DNA of 64,000 nt from Brasilonema sp. UFV-L1 (GTDB taxonomy: Bacteria > Cyanobacteriota > Cyanobacteriia > Cyanobacteriales > Nostocaceae), in the NCBI RefSeq assembly GCF_012912105.1, contig NZ_QMEA01000007.1:62001-126000 (forward strand), written 5' to 3'. Shown piece after piece: positions 9,547-18,773 of the stretch. The position numbers and the translations under genes are program-made. The notes below the pieces were generated by a model. It did not search any database, was not told the DNA's origin, and saw only the letters and a program-made list of their open reading frames with translations. Position 1 is the stretch's first letter; each line of letters starts with the position of its first letter.

Positions 9547-9939
9547 ATGAAAGCACTTGAAGCCTACAACCTCAAGAAAACATACCGCCAAAGCAACCAA
9601 ATTGTGGAAGCAGTCAAAAACGTTTCCTTAAGTATTTTCCCTGGTGAAGTTTTGGCGTTTCTTGGTCCGAATGGAGCAGGCAAGACAACAAGTATTAAAA
9701 TGATGGCAGGATTAATTCAACCAGATGCTGGTTCCATCAGAATTGCTGGAAGTGATCCCCATCGTAACCCAGCAGCATTACAAAAGATGGGTGCAGTGCT
9801 GGAAGGAAATCGTAACGTCTACTGGCGACTGACTCCAGAAGAAAATTTGGAATACTTTGGAGTGTTAAAAGGACTTTCTCATCGCGAAGCCCGTAAGTCA
9901 GGAATTGCACTTTTAGAAAGATTTGGTTTACTCCATTAA
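9547..9939 (+). pseudogene. Truncated ABC transporter ATP-binding protein
   Basis: The first 130 residues read as a normal ABC ATPase: Walker A GPNGAGKTT, the Q-loop region and a start compatible with ABC-2 exporters. The frame then stops at a TAA right after LLERFGLLH, before the LSGGQ signature and Walker B. Normal family length is 250-330 residues, so it cannot hydrolyse ATP. No continuation was found in the following 150 bases in any frame, which points to deletion rather than a simple nonsense change. The missing partner permease is also absent. Confidence 0.8.
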
Positions 9940-10086
9940 TGAGATAATGAGAAAAATAAAATTTTCTCAAGCGATCGCACAATTGCTGAATTACGTGAAT
10001 TCTCTTTTAACTCAGATGCAAGATCTGAGAAAATTTACCTTAGCCGTTGAGCCGCAACCCAGCACAGAGGATGAATACATTAGTCC

Positions 10087-10602
10087 ATGTATCAGATCGA
10101 ATGTTTTAGTGAAGCCCAAGCCAAAGGATTTCTACCAGAGTTAGTAAGTCTGTTACAAAATGTTGTTAACAGTGGCGCATCTGTTGGTTTTCTACCGCCT
10201 TTGAATTCCCATACAGCTTCACAGTACTGGTTAGAAGTTTTTGATGCACTCAAAAACAAATCTCGCCTACTTCTGGTAGCACGATACGGACTAACTGTTG
10301 TAGGAACTGTTCAACTGGATTTATGCACGCGAGCAAATGGATTACATCGAGCTGAAGTGACAAAACTGATGGTGCATACAGCTTATCGTCGCCGAGGTAT
10401 CGGTTATTCTTTAATGGAAGCCGTCGAATCTGAAGCACGAATCATCGGGCGAACGACGTTAGTCTTGGATACTCGCCTAGGGGACGTGTCCGAGAAGCTG
10501 TATACAAAGATTGGATATATTAAAGTAGGCGAAATTCCCAATTATGCGAAAAGTGCAGATGGTTCACTACACACAACAGTCATTTACTATCGATTGTTGT
10601 AG
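10087..10602 (+). CDS. GNAT family N-acetyltransferase
   Basis: A 171-residue cytosolic GNAT enzyme. The acetyl-CoA binding loop is RRRGIGYSLM near residue 100, preceded by a strand with KLMVH and followed by LVLDTR and a YTKIGYIKVGEIPNY stretch, the usual C-terminal GNAT order. It transfers an acetyl group from acetyl-CoA to an unknown amine; relatives act on antibiotics, small amines or proteins. It follows the dead ABC gene on the same strand, and the two are probably unrelated in function. Confidence 0.85.
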   Translation: MYQIECFSEAQAKGFLPELVSLLQNVVNSGASVGFLPPLNSHTASQYWLEVFDALKNKSRLLLVARYGLTVVGTVQLDLCTRANGLHRAEVTKLMVHTAYRRRGIGYSLMEAVESEARIIGRTTLVLDTRLGDVSEKLYTKIGYIKVGEIPNYAKSADGSLHTTVIYYRLL

Positions 10603-10705
10603 CGTAGAACTACTCTAAGAGGAGTCTGTTGAAGTTAAATCTGATCCGGGTTGTTGCTCAATGCTTTAAGCTGGAAGTATCCTTCAAACCTTCTGCAAGA
10701 GCGAT

Positions 10706-10966
10706 ATGCCTCTCAACGAACTGCTCGGTGTTGTCAGTCAGTTATCACATCAAGATAAATTGCGCCTTATTCATTTCCTCTTGCTGGAGGTAGCCAGAGA
10801 AGAAGGTTGCAATCTTGAGTCAACCGATAATCAAGAGCAGGAAAACTTACTTCTAAAGCAATTAGCATCCACTGAAGCAGTTGTATGGTCTCCTCACGAA
10901 GCGTATGAAGCCGCCAAAACGTTGTCAGACCTTTTAGTGGCAACAAGGCAAGAAGACGATGCTTAA
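10706..10966 (+). CDS. Small protein paired with retropepsin-like protease
   Basis: An 86-residue acidic, helical protein (MPLNELLGVVSQLSHQDKL) with no recognised domain. It resembles the small helical partner proteins often found upstream of toxins or proteases in cyanobacteria, but no family name can be given. Its last eight bases overlap the start of the next gene in another frame, which indicates translational coupling and a functional pair. The middle contains a glutamine- and glutamate-rich stretch (DNQEQENLLLKQ). The overlap is the main evidence that it is real. Confidence 0.65.
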   Translation: MPLNELLGVVSQLSHQDKLRLIHFLLLEVAREEGCNLESTDNQEQENLLLKQLASTEAVVWSPHEAYEAAKTLSDLLVATRQEDDA

Positions 10967-11378
10967 CGGCAAGCGATTTCCTTTCATCGAGCAAAGCAAC
11001 AGCCTCGGTATTTCTAGCAGCATGCCTTATCTGCCGATAACGCTAACCTACAAAAACCGCTCTATAGAAGATATGGCGTTGCTAGACACAGGTGCAAGCG
11101 TGAATGTATTGCCTTATGAAATCGGTCTGCAACTTGGAGCAGTCTGGGAAGAGCAAACAGTCCCAGTTCAGCTAAGCGGAAACTTGGCTCGTCTGGAAGC
11201 TCGTGGTTTGGTGGTATCAGCAACAGTTACTGAATTCTCACCCGTCTTACTGGTGTTTGCTTGGACAAAATCCACAGAAGCACCTCTGATACTGGGGCAG
11301 ATGAATTTCTTTGTGGAGTTTGATGTGTGTTTTTACCGTGCTGATTTGGCTTTCGAGGTGCGTCCAAGGAGAAAATAG
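10959..11378 (+). CDS. Retropepsin-like aspartic protease
   Basis: A 139-residue single-domain protein. The active-site motif LLDTGAS lies at residues 41-47 with catalytic Asp43, followed by a long beta region and APLILGQMNFF near residue 115, which fits the conserved ILG element of pepsin-like folds. One DTG motif in a short chain means that it would work as a homodimer, like retroviral proteases. No signal peptide is visible, so it is probably cytosolic. It overlaps the preceding small gene by eight bases. The substrate is unknown; the partner protein is the first candidate. Confidence 0.78.
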   Translation: MLNGKRFPFIEQSNSLGISSSMPYLPITLTYKNRSIEDMALLDTGASVNVLPYEIGLQLGAVWEEQTVPVQLSGNLARLEARGLVVSATVTEFSPVLLVFAWTKSTEAPLILGQMNFFVEFDVCFYRADLAFEVRPRRK

Positions 11379-11385
11379 TTCTTCT

Positions 11386-12171
11386 TCATCCTTGTTCACT
11401 CTTTATTAAACTCGCAGAATCTACATCCAAAAATAACGTCGCTTGCTGCTGTGTGCGGAGAATAGAAGCCGGACAATCTGTAGTAATATCGCTCTCCAAC
11501 ATCCGTTTTACAATCTTCGCCTTACGTTTTCCTGGTGCAAGACAAATGATTTTTTTTGCCGAACAAATCATTGGGATGGTAACAGTAAAAGCATATTGCG
11601 GTACACTTTCCAAATTTGGAAAATACCCTGTGTTGACTTGTTGCTGACGATTCACAGTATCCAGTTTCACAAGTTTCAATGTATAGGGGTCGTTAAAATC
11701 TGCTACCGCTGGATCATTAAAAGCCAAGTGTCCATTTTCACCAACACCAAGACAGCATAAATCAATGGGTTGTGCTTGCAGGAGTTTGGTGTAGCGATCG
11801 CACTCCGTTAAAGGTTGCATAGCATCACCTTCGATATAGTGAAATTCCTTAGGTTTAACCCGCTTTTCAACGCGTTCGTGCAGATAGCGCCGAAAACTAG
11901 CCAAATTATCGGCAGAAATGCCCAAATATTCATCAAGATGAAAGCAGGTAATCCGCGACCAATCTACACCATTTAATGCTATCAAAGCATCAAGAAATTT
12001 CATTTGGGAGTTGCCTGTCGCTAGCAATACGGCTACAGCATCCTTATGCTCAAGAGTGTGCTGTAAATGTTTTTGTACAATTCCCGCTACATCCTGCGCC
12101 AGTTCAACTTCAGAGTTAAAAATCTGCACCTGTAGAGCATCAATGCGAAAAGAATTTTTGGCGGTTGACAT
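11386..12171 (-). CDS. nagB: Glucosamine-6-phosphate deaminase
   Basis: A 261-residue enzyme converting glucosamine-6-phosphate to fructose-6-phosphate and ammonia. Family motifs are CFHLDEYLG near residue 75 and GVGENGHLAFNDP near residue 140; the Asp, His and Glu of these motifs form the catalytic site. The frame opens 14 codons upstream, but the ATG at 12171 (MSTAKNSF) gives the usual length. The ribosome binding site is weak for both. It faces the protease gene convergently with seven bases between stops. No other amino-sugar gene is visible nearby. A 6-phosphogluconolactonase relative is less likely given the DEYLG motif. Confidence 0.88.
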   Translation of the reverse strand: MSTAKNSFRIDALQVQIFNSEVELAQDVAGIVQKHLQHTLEHKDAVAVLLATGNSQMKFLDALIALNGVDWSRITCFHLDEYLGISADNLASFRRYLHERVEKRVKPKEFHYIEGDAMQPLTECDRYTKLLQAQPIDLCCLGVGENGHLAFNDPAVADFNDPYTLKLVKLDTVNRQQQVNTGYFPNLESVPQYAFTVTIPMICSAKKIICLAPGKRKAKIVKRMLESDITTDCPASILRTQQQATLFLDVDSASLIKSEQG

Positions 12172-12392
12172 CGGAATATACAGAATATACAGAAAATTTT
12201 CACACAAACTCAAAAAAAATGAGTAGGGACAGAGTTACCGATCTGCCCTAACTCTTCTTAGCTACCATAGGTTGTCATTTGAAGGCTCAATTATAATTTC
12301 CTCTTTCTAGCAATGCAGACAGAATGACAAACTAGAACAAAACAATGTAAAATCTGTAAAGAAACTTTACAAGAGTTTACACCTTAAATACC

Positions 12393-13073
12393 ATGCTAGC
12401 TGCAATTCTCTTTGACCTAGATGGAACGATCGCCAACACTGACCCCATACACTACCAGGCTTGGCGAGAAATGCTGATAGGCTACGACATGGACATTGAT
12501 GAGACATTTTATAAATCCCACATTAGCGGGCGAACGAATCCACAAATAGTAGAAGACCTCCTGCCACAATTATCACCAGAAGAAGGTGCAAAGTTTGCAG
12601 AGGAAAAAGAGGCTCTTTTCCGCGAAAAAGCCAAAACTATTCTTAAACCCTTAGACGGCTTTTCAGAACTCATAGCATGGACAAATGCACATCAACTTAA
12701 ACGTGCTTTGGTAACGAATGCTCCTAGATTAAATGTCCAATTCGTGCTACAAGTCTTGGAAATCGAAGAAGTCTTTCATACAGTTGTGATACCAGAAAAT
12801 GAGATAGCCGCTAAACCAGATCCTGCACCTTACCAAGTTTCTTTAAACAGGTTAGGAATCACAGCAGAGCAAGCAATAGCGTTAGAAGATTCTCCCTCTG
12901 GAATTCGTTCTGCTATTGGTGCTGGTATTCGCACCATCGGCGTGGCAACAACTCAGGAACCAAAAGCTCTTGAGTCACTTGGAGCGTTTCTGACAATTCC
13001 AGATTTCACTGATTTACAACTGTGGACACTGTTGAACTCGTTGATACAGGAAAATGTAGCTTATTTGGGATGA
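12393..13073 (+). CDS. HAD hydrolase, beta-phosphoglucomutase/phosphatase type
   Basis: A 226-residue HAD subfamily IA enzyme. The nucleophile motif is LFDLDGT (Asp8, Asp10), followed by a four-helix cap, motif II LVTNAP, the motif III lysine in AAKPDPAPY and motif IV ALEDSPSG. This set matches sugar-phosphate phosphatases and beta-phosphoglucomutases. The asparagine in TNAP and the cap sequence do not settle which substrate it uses. It is divergent from nagB, with about 220 bases between the two starts, so the two may share a promoter region. Confidence 0.85.
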   Translation: MLAAILFDLDGTIANTDPIHYQAWREMLIGYDMDIDETFYKSHISGRTNPQIVEDLLPQLSPEEGAKFAEEKEALFREKAKTILKPLDGFSELIAWTNAHQLKRALVTNAPRLNVQFVLQVLEIEEVFHTVVIPENEIAAKPDPAPYQVSLNRLGITAEQAIALEDSPSGIRSAIGAGIRTIGVATTQEPKALESLGAFLTIPDFTDLQLWTLLNSLIQENVAYLG

Positions 13074-13337
13074 AAAAAGATTAAAAAATAAACTATCTGA
13101 TATAGCAATCCTATATGAATTGTGTGAAAGTGCCTGCGCGCAGCGCATAAATTGCTGAAGTCCACCAAACCCGGTTTCTAATTTTTCACACACAAGTGAT
13201 TTATGACTCAAACAGAATACACTTTTTACTTCTGACCGGAGACAAAGCTTTCCTTGCTCCGCTTCTGACTCCTGACGAATGATTCTGCTGTATATAAAAA
13301 TCCGATTTGATTTCTGAAAAAATCTCAGGAGGTAAAT

Positions 13338-13958
13338 ATGGCTTTTAGTAGCTATAAAACTATTGGTGATGTTCTCAAAGCATTTCAAGTTATCTACACC
13401 GAAGCTAATTTCGTAGGCGAAGTAGAATTTAATATCCCTGACTACTTCCGGGAAGACTTAGAATTTACGATGCGGGAAGGAGCCGTTGACTGCTCTGAAT
13501 TTGCTGTATGTGAAAACTTGATATTCCCTGTTTTAAAACAAGTTTGGAAGAGATATAGCAGCAAGTTTATTTTGTGGAGTCACTATTCTCTAAACTATGA
13601 CGAAAAACTATCAGGATTTCCTGAATATATTTTGGCTAAACGTTCTCCCTTAGGAAAAGTTGTTTTTGATCAACCATACTTTATCTTAGTAGAAGCCAAG
13701 CAAGATAACTTTGAAACAGCTTGGGCGCAATGTCTTGCAGAAATGATAGCAGCACAGCGGCTTAATGACGAATTTAAAATAACTATATTTGGAATTGTAT
13801 CTAATGGAGGTGTATGGCAATTCGGTAAATTGGAAGCAAATCTATTTACTAGAAATATAGCTCCTTACACAATTTATGAGCTAGATAAACTTTTTGCTGT
13901 CGTTAATTATGTCTTTCAACAGTGTGAATTGCAGCTAAACAATCTGGTAGCTGCTTAA
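13338..13958 (+). CDS. Conserved cyanobacterial protein, PD-(D/E)XK-like
   Basis: A 206-residue protein with an AGGAGG ribosome binding site a few bases before the ATG. The core reads PYFILVEAKQDNF followed by AWAQCLAEMIAAQ, matching the E-x-K strand and the trailing glutamine helix of PD-(D/E)XK nucleases; an aspartate upstream could complete the site. There is no DNA-binding or transmembrane region. It stands alone between a HAD gene and the convergent substrate-binding-protein gene. Many such cyanobacterial proteins are annotated as hypothetical; nuclease activity is inferred from this motif only. Confidence 0.6.
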   Translation: MAFSSYKTIGDVLKAFQVIYTEANFVGEVEFNIPDYFREDLEFTMREGAVDCSEFAVCENLIFPVLKQVWKRYSSKFILWSHYSLNYDEKLSGFPEYILAKRSPLGKVVFDQPYFILVEAKQDNFETAWAQCLAEMIAAQRLNDEFKITIFGIVSNGGVWQFGKLEANLFTRNIAPYTIYELDKLFAVVNYVFQQCELQLNNLVAA

Positions 13959-14074
13959 TATTCCAGATGATTACCAGCTAAATTTAGTCATGCATAAAAT
14001 TGTTTTGGAAATCTTCTGGTTTATCAGTCAAAATCACGATGGACATTCTAGGTGATTTTTTTCTAAAATTCTCT

Positions 14075-15502
14075 CTACCGCACAAGTCTAAAACGGTAAC
14101 CAGTTTTAGAATCGCAAGACTCGTTTGGATTGCAAGGCTCGACTTTGACAAGAAAAACTCCACCCTTGCGATCGCCTGTTTGCGAAAACTGAATCTTTCC
14201 TGTTGCTCCTAAAGCTGAAAAATTTGGGTTGGAGAGAGCTTTTTGTAATTTCTCACGAGTGTTGCCCGCTTTCAAGCCAGCGATAATTGTTTGAAGTGCA
14301 TCATATGTTGTCGCAGTTCGCGGACTCACTCCTCCGCCCCAAAGCTGAGCAGCTTTCTGAGCAAAAGATTTGCTTGCAACAGCATCATAATGCCAAGATA
14401 CAGGCAGCATCATTCCTTTGACATCTGCTTGTCCATATTTTAAAGTTCTTTCTGTGTACAGCCCTTGGAATCCAAACAGCGGTAGTCTACCTTTATTTTC
14501 TCGTGCTACTTCAATAGCTGAGTTCAGTTTGTCTGTTCTAGAAATGAGTAGTAAACCTTCTGCTCCATCGCTGATAGCTTGACTAAGAAAAGCACTCGGC
14601 TGAAAATCCGGAGCGCCCAAATCACAAACTGTGCTGGTGACTTTACCTCCATATTTTTTAATGGAATCAGTGTATTGTTGTACAATCAGCGGACTTATTT
14701 TTTCCTGATTGATTGTAAATGTAGAATCACTGCAAACAGCGATGTTGGTGAGGTGAGCTTGTTGAACGATATGGCGAGCGATCGCATCACTAAAAACATC
14801 AGAACTTGGAGTTGCATAAAAAACGTATTTTGTCAGGTTAGATGGCTTTCTGGGATTGACTGGTGAAACCATAACCAAACCACGCTTATTATAAATTGAT
14901 GGCTGGCGGCTAAACCCTACAACAGCTACAATACTGCGGTCATTAATCAATTCGGTATTTAGCTGTTTGAGCATATCAAAATTATCAATACTCACAATTT
15001 GAAGTTGTAATGGAAGCCCATTAATTCCTCCACTGTTATTCACTTCCTCTTGAGCTTGAGCCACTCCGCGTAAAGTCTCTTCTGCTTCATTTAAGGAAAC
15101 GCCAATCGAGACAATGACAGCAACTTTGAGAGATTTTGATTGACCAATTTTGGCATTATTTAAATAAATTAATGTCTCAGGATCATTACGCTGAGTTTGT
15201 AAGGATAATTGGAATTTACTGATAGCAGTGCTAAAATCACCAGCTTCAAATGCCTTGCTTCCAGCTTCTTTCTCCGGAGGTCTTCCTTCTCTAATAAAGA
15301 TTTTCTCACCCAAACTCATTCTGTTTTTTAAAGGTGAATTTATATAAGATGGAGAAATTGAAGCACTATTTGGTTGAAGTTGTCCAGAAAACTTCTTTTC
15401 TGGGTGAATCACTTTACCTAATAACCATAAAAGAGTTGCTATGAGTAATCCTGCCAGCCCTAAAGAAATAAAGAGCCGAATATTTTCTGTATTTTTTTTC
15501 AT
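14075..15502 (-). CDS. Membrane-anchored LivJ-type substrate-binding protein
   Basis: A 475-residue protein with a short cytosolic start (MKKNTENIR), one hydrophobic segment at about 10-30, then a small TPR-like stretch (FEAGDFSTAISKF) and a type I periplasmic binding fold from about residue 125, beginning LKVAVIVSIGVSLNEAEE. It resembles branched-chain amino-acid binding proteins, but no permease gene is adjacent. It lies 40 bases downstream of a Ser/Thr kinase gene on the same strand, so it may be a sensor module for the kinase rather than a transporter part. The ATG at 15502 has a GGTGAGG upstream; an earlier GTG is possible. Confidence 0.8.
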   Translation of the reverse strand: MKKNTENIRLFISLGLAGLLIATLLWLLGKVIHPEKKFSGQLQPNSASISPSYINSPLKNRMSLGEKIFIREGRPPEKEAGSKAFEAGDFSTAISKFQLSLQTQRNDPETLIYLNNAKIGQSKSLKVAVIVSIGVSLNEAEETLRGVAQAQEEVNNSGGINGLPLQLQIVSIDNFDMLKQLNTELINDRSIVAVVGFSRQPSIYNKRGLVMVSPVNPRKPSNLTKYVFYATPSSDVFSDAIARHIVQQAHLTNIAVCSDSTFTINQEKISPLIVQQYTDSIKKYGGKVTSTVCDLGAPDFQPSAFLSQAISDGAEGLLLISRTDKLNSAIEVARENKGRLPLFGFQGLYTERTLKYGQADVKGMMLPVSWHYDAVASKSFAQKAAQLWGGGVSPRTATTYDALQTIIAGLKAGNTREKLQKALSNPNFSALGATGKIQFSQTGDRKGGVFLVKVEPCNPNESCDSKTGYRFRLVR

Positions 15503-15541
15503 AGAAAATGACCTCACCCCAAAAAATTATCTAATAAAAAT

Positions 15542-16903
15542 TCAGAAGTATTTTGAGATAAATCTATTCAATATTTTGGAAAGAGTTAAGAGACTAAATG
15601 TTAGTAATCCTGCAAGAATGACTAGCAAGATTAAAACCAGTAATCCATTGATCCCTGGTTTGAGAAAATTAACAATGTAAAAATTCTTATAGATAAATAC
15701 AATAAATAATGTTGTGATTCCGGCAACGATAAACAAATAAGTCTTTTCAAAAATTGAATAGGGCTGGGTAAAGATAAATCCTACGAAAATGAACAGCCAT
15801 AAACTAGAACTAATCCAAACAGTTCCGACAGAAGTTAGAAGGGCGATCGCAACAAACGAACTCCCTGAACCAGCCATAACTGCCCAAGGCAATAATTTGT
15901 CTGTTGAGAACTCTGCTGGAGATTGGGGTGCTTGCTGTGGAATTTCTAGCGTTAGTTTTTCTGGTTGAAGAGGCGAGAGTATTGTATGCAGTGATATAAA
16001 CTGTTGTGGTGACAAGTCAGAAGACAAATCTTGTAAAACAGCCTCTGCTGTCTGATAACGCAGTTTATAGTCCTCTTGCAGCAACTTATCAAGAATCAGC
16101 CCTAATCCCTCACTGATTGGTTGTGTTAAATACTGTCGCCAGATAGACGTCCAGCTATAACCCTGTTTCATCCATATCTCCCAAGGCGAAACACCAGTCA
16201 ACAGATGAAAAGTCGTTGCTCCCAAGCTATAAAGATCACTCGCAGGATAAGCTTCACCTGAGTACATTTGCTCATAAGGCGCATAACCAAATGAACCAAT
16301 ACTCGTTCCTGGTTTCACATGTGCTGTTCCAGTCTTTTGCTTTGACACTCCAAAATCAAGGAGTACTATTTTACCATCACTTTCACGGCGAACGATATTT
16401 TCTGGCTTAATATCTCGGTGAATCACCTGTTGCTGATGTATCATTACCAGCACAGGTAATAAATCTTGCAAAAATTCAAGAATTTTTGCCTCATCAAAGA
16501 CATCTTCCTGTCTTAATTCCTCAAGCAGATCGTTTCCTTCGATAAACTGCTGCACCAAATACAGATAATGACCTTCCTTAAAATAGGCATATAGGGTGGG
16601 AATTTGAGGATGTTCACCTAAATGTTGTAGACGTTTTGCTTCTTGCTGAAATAACTCTATCGCCTTTTGACGTGACCAGCTCCCTTGAACTTGTGGTGCT
16701 AGTTGCTTGACAACACATTTTTCATCTAGCTTATCTGCATCCTCTGCAAGGTAGGTACGAGCAAACCCACCACCCCCTAATGGTTTGATGATGCGGTAAC
16801 GACCCCTAAGTAACGAAATCAGCTCAGATCCGCAATTTCCACAAAAATTTGTTCCTTGTGAATTTAGGGGATGAGAACATTCAGGATTTAGGCAGCAAAT
16901 CAT
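15542..16903 (-). CDS. Ser/Thr protein kinase with zinc ribbon and membrane tail
   Basis: A 453-residue kinase of the Hanks type. The N-terminus has a four-cysteine ribbon (C4, C9, C21, C24). The kinase domain runs from about residue 35 to 300: glycine loop GGGGFAR, Lys66, HRDIKPEN with Asp164, and DFG with Asp183. The C-terminal 110 residues contain about four hydrophobic segments, so the kinase should be anchored to the membrane with its catalytic part in the cytosol. It is followed by a gene for a membrane-anchored binding protein, probably in one operon. The start ATG lies directly against the structured RNA element on the other side. Confidence 0.9.
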   Translation of the reverse strand: MICCLNPECSHPLNSQGTNFCGNCGSELISLLRGRYRIIKPLGGGGFARTYLAEDADKLDEKCVVKQLAPQVQGSWSRQKAIELFQQEAKRLQHLGEHPQIPTLYAYFKEGHYLYLVQQFIEGNDLLEELRQEDVFDEAKILEFLQDLLPVLVMIHQQQVIHRDIKPENIVRRESDGKIVLLDFGVSKQKTGTAHVKPGTSIGSFGYAPYEQMYSGEAYPASDLYSLGATTFHLLTGVSPWEIWMKQGYSWTSIWRQYLTQPISEGLGLILDKLLQEDYKLRYQTAEAVLQDLSSDLSPQQFISLHTILSPLQPEKLTLEIPQQAPQSPAEFSTDKLLPWAVMAGSGSSFVAIALLTSVGTVWISSSLWLFIFVGFIFTQPYSIFEKTYLFIVAGITTLFIVFIYKNFYIVNFLKPGINGLLVLILLVILAGLLTFSLLTLSKILNRFISKYF

Positions 16904-16904
16904 C

Positions 16905-17355
16905 TAAAAAACTCCGGGAGCAGGGAAACCGTGTGTCTTTAGACCACGGAGGAACTGCGACACGAGCAAATTTATTTGCTGTCAAAACTCCATTACCGCC
17001 TTGGAGTTGCAACAGAACCGGGTAGTTTTGCGTTCTAATGAGCGCTTGGGCAGTTACAAGCTGATATTTTGCAACTCTGTACGCATAATGGTTTTGCACG
17101 GGTTGTGCCTCCCTTTCGGGGTAATGTGAGCCTGGACTTTGTTATCCGTCGGCACTTCCAAGCGACACTGACTTTAAACCTTTACGTCTGTTTAATCGCT
17201 CGGTTTCAGAGTCCGGGACTGGCGTCACGTATCCCGGAGTGAGAACTTTAACACTTACGGATAACGTAGCACCGAAGTGCTGAGTCGGGTAAGCTAGGCT
17301 TCAACTAAACCGAGGTTTTTGCTGAAGCCCCCGGATTGAATCCGGGGGTTGCTTA
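16905..17355 (+). ncRNA. Structured RNA element, omega-RNA/IS200-605 end-like, tnpB absent
   Basis: This intergenic stretch holds at least five inverted repeats able to form RNA hairpins: 16929-16949, 16965-16980, 17141-17149 with 17257-17265, 17268-17281 (CGAA loop) and a strong 9-bp hairpin at 17328-17348. The end, GAGGTTTTTGCTGAAGCC followed by a GC-rich hairpin, resembles the right end and omega-RNA of cyanobacterial TnpB transposons. No tnpB is present; upstream lies the kinase gene. A short plus-strand frame (REQGNRVSLDHGGTA) might be a decayed tnpB tail. Assignment is by resemblance only. Confidence 0.45.
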
Positions 17356-17672
17356 CAATACTATTGCTGTCTTTGTCTTACTGTCTTTTATTAATAGTAA
17401 TCAATATACGTCCAGTTTTCAGATTTTTCCGGATTTCAGGTATTAGAATGTAACAAATCTCAAATTTTTACCTCATAGCTCTTAAACAAGATGTCTGATG
17501 TTAGACAATCTAAGTTCCCCTACGTGAGTTAGATATTATATATTATCCATCATCACAGACTTTTTAAGAGATGAACACAGATGAATTATCTGTATTTATC
17601 TGTGCTCATCTGTAGTTTTCATGACTCAATATAGACTTTTGGAAGAGGCTTCACAATTATCAGTTATGTCTT
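17356..17672. other. Intergenic, dispersed CACAGAT repeat
   Basis: This 317-base stretch has no reading frame. Around 17573-17617 there is an imperfect palindrome built from CACAGATG and its complement; a similar motif recurs near 34896, so it appears to be a dispersed repeat. Nothing else is seen. Confidence 0.4.
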
Positions 17673-18773
17673 TTAAAGAACCTCAGGTGGAGCAATATCA
17701 GATCCAACAGTGACACTAGTACTACTAGATAGCCCTGGTTTAGAAATTGGTTTTGTTTCGTGTAATGAATGAGTGAATGATGAAGAAGGTGGAGTTGCTG
17801 CATCTTTATTGATTTGTTTGTTTGCATTTGCTTGTTGAGATGCCATGATTGACAATCCTCCTACTGAACCAGCAACAAGAGCTGCATAGCCTAAATAAAA
17901 ATGCACCGGATGCAATGCTATTCCCAGTCCAAAATTGCTTTTATGCTCATACTTATAAGGTAAAATTGCTTTGACCGGCTCTGGTGCGGGCAAGGAAGCA
18001 ACTAAATTCGTACCATTTAATCCAAGAGCATTACCCATAACACGGATAAAACCACGAACATAGACATCCTCTGGCAATAACTCCCAATCACCCTTCTCTA
18101 GTGCTTCCATATGATGAAGAGGTACGTGAGTATAAACGTGAAGTTGACTCAAAGAAAGACCTTGGGATTCACGAACCTGTCTTAGTTGTTGACCGATTTG
18201 ACGCAGAGTTTCCACGCGCTGTTGTACCGCCATTTGCTTAGCTTCTTCTGCTTGTCTCCGTTTTCTCCCAGGACTAAGCCACCCAATGGATTTTTTTGTT
18301 TTGGGACGCTTTTGTTTGGCTTTTGCAGAATCATTGGCTGTATGACTTTCTACTTGAGATGTTGATGGCAAGTGAGCATTTTCATCAGTCTCAAGAGTTA
18401 TTTTTTCCTCAACAACATTTGTTAAAGTTTGTGATAAATTATGCACTGAATGATTGGTAGAACTTGTCTTTTCAGGAGTTGAGATTTCACTCGTGCTATC
18501 TTCTTGTGGCTGATTTTCTTTAACTTTATGATACTGCTGTACAAATTGGCGAAATGCTAAACGAATTGCTTCTCTACCTACTGCTTTAAACAACACATTA
18601 GCTTGCTCAGTTGAAGAACCTAGTAACTTTTGCAAGATTGCTAGAGCACGACAATAGACTTTACTCTGATGCAGTTCAGCTTCGATTGCATCTAAAAGAA
18701 TCCGCAATTCATCTTGAGAAATTTCAATAGTTGGATTTTCGAGGTTTTTTAACAAATATGATGTAGTAGTCAT
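17673..18773 (-). CDS. RodZ-like helix-turn-helix protein, short C-terminus
   Basis: A 366-residue protein. Residues about 1-90 are helical and unrecognised; a charged linker with a KQKRPKTKK patch follows. About 190-260 is a RodZ-type HTH (RQVRESQGLSLSQLHVYTHV, then VYVRGFIRVMGNALGL). After one hydrophobic segment (GYAALVAGSVGGLSIMA) only some 50 low-complexity residues remain, so it lacks the usual RodZ C-terminal beta domain. The ATG at 18773 has AGAGG upstream. RodZ links the cell-shape cytoskeleton to the membrane; here a DNA-binding or scaffold role cannot be separated. Confidence 0.75.
   Translation of the reverse strand: MTTTSYLLKNLENPTIEISQDELRILLDAIEAELHQSKVYCRALAILQKLLGSSTEQANVLFKAVGREAIRLAFRQFVQQYHKVKENQPQEDSTSEISTPEKTSSTNHSVHNLSQTLTNVVEEKITLETDENAHLPSTSQVESHTANDSAKAKQKRPKTKKSIGWLSPGRKRRQAEEAKQMAVQQRVETLRQIGQQLRQVRESQGLSLSQLHVYTHVPLHHMEALEKGDWELLPEDVYVRGFIRVMGNALGLNGTNLVASLPAPEPVKAILPYKYEHKSNFGLGIALHPVHFYLGYAALVAGSVGGLSIMASQQANANKQINKDAATPPSSSFTHSLHETKPISKPGLSSSTSVTVGSDIAPPEVL

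Noticed and set aside
16881-17099. Minus-strand ORF of 72 residues
   Set aside because: It lies over the structured RNA element and the kinase start and shows no family pattern.
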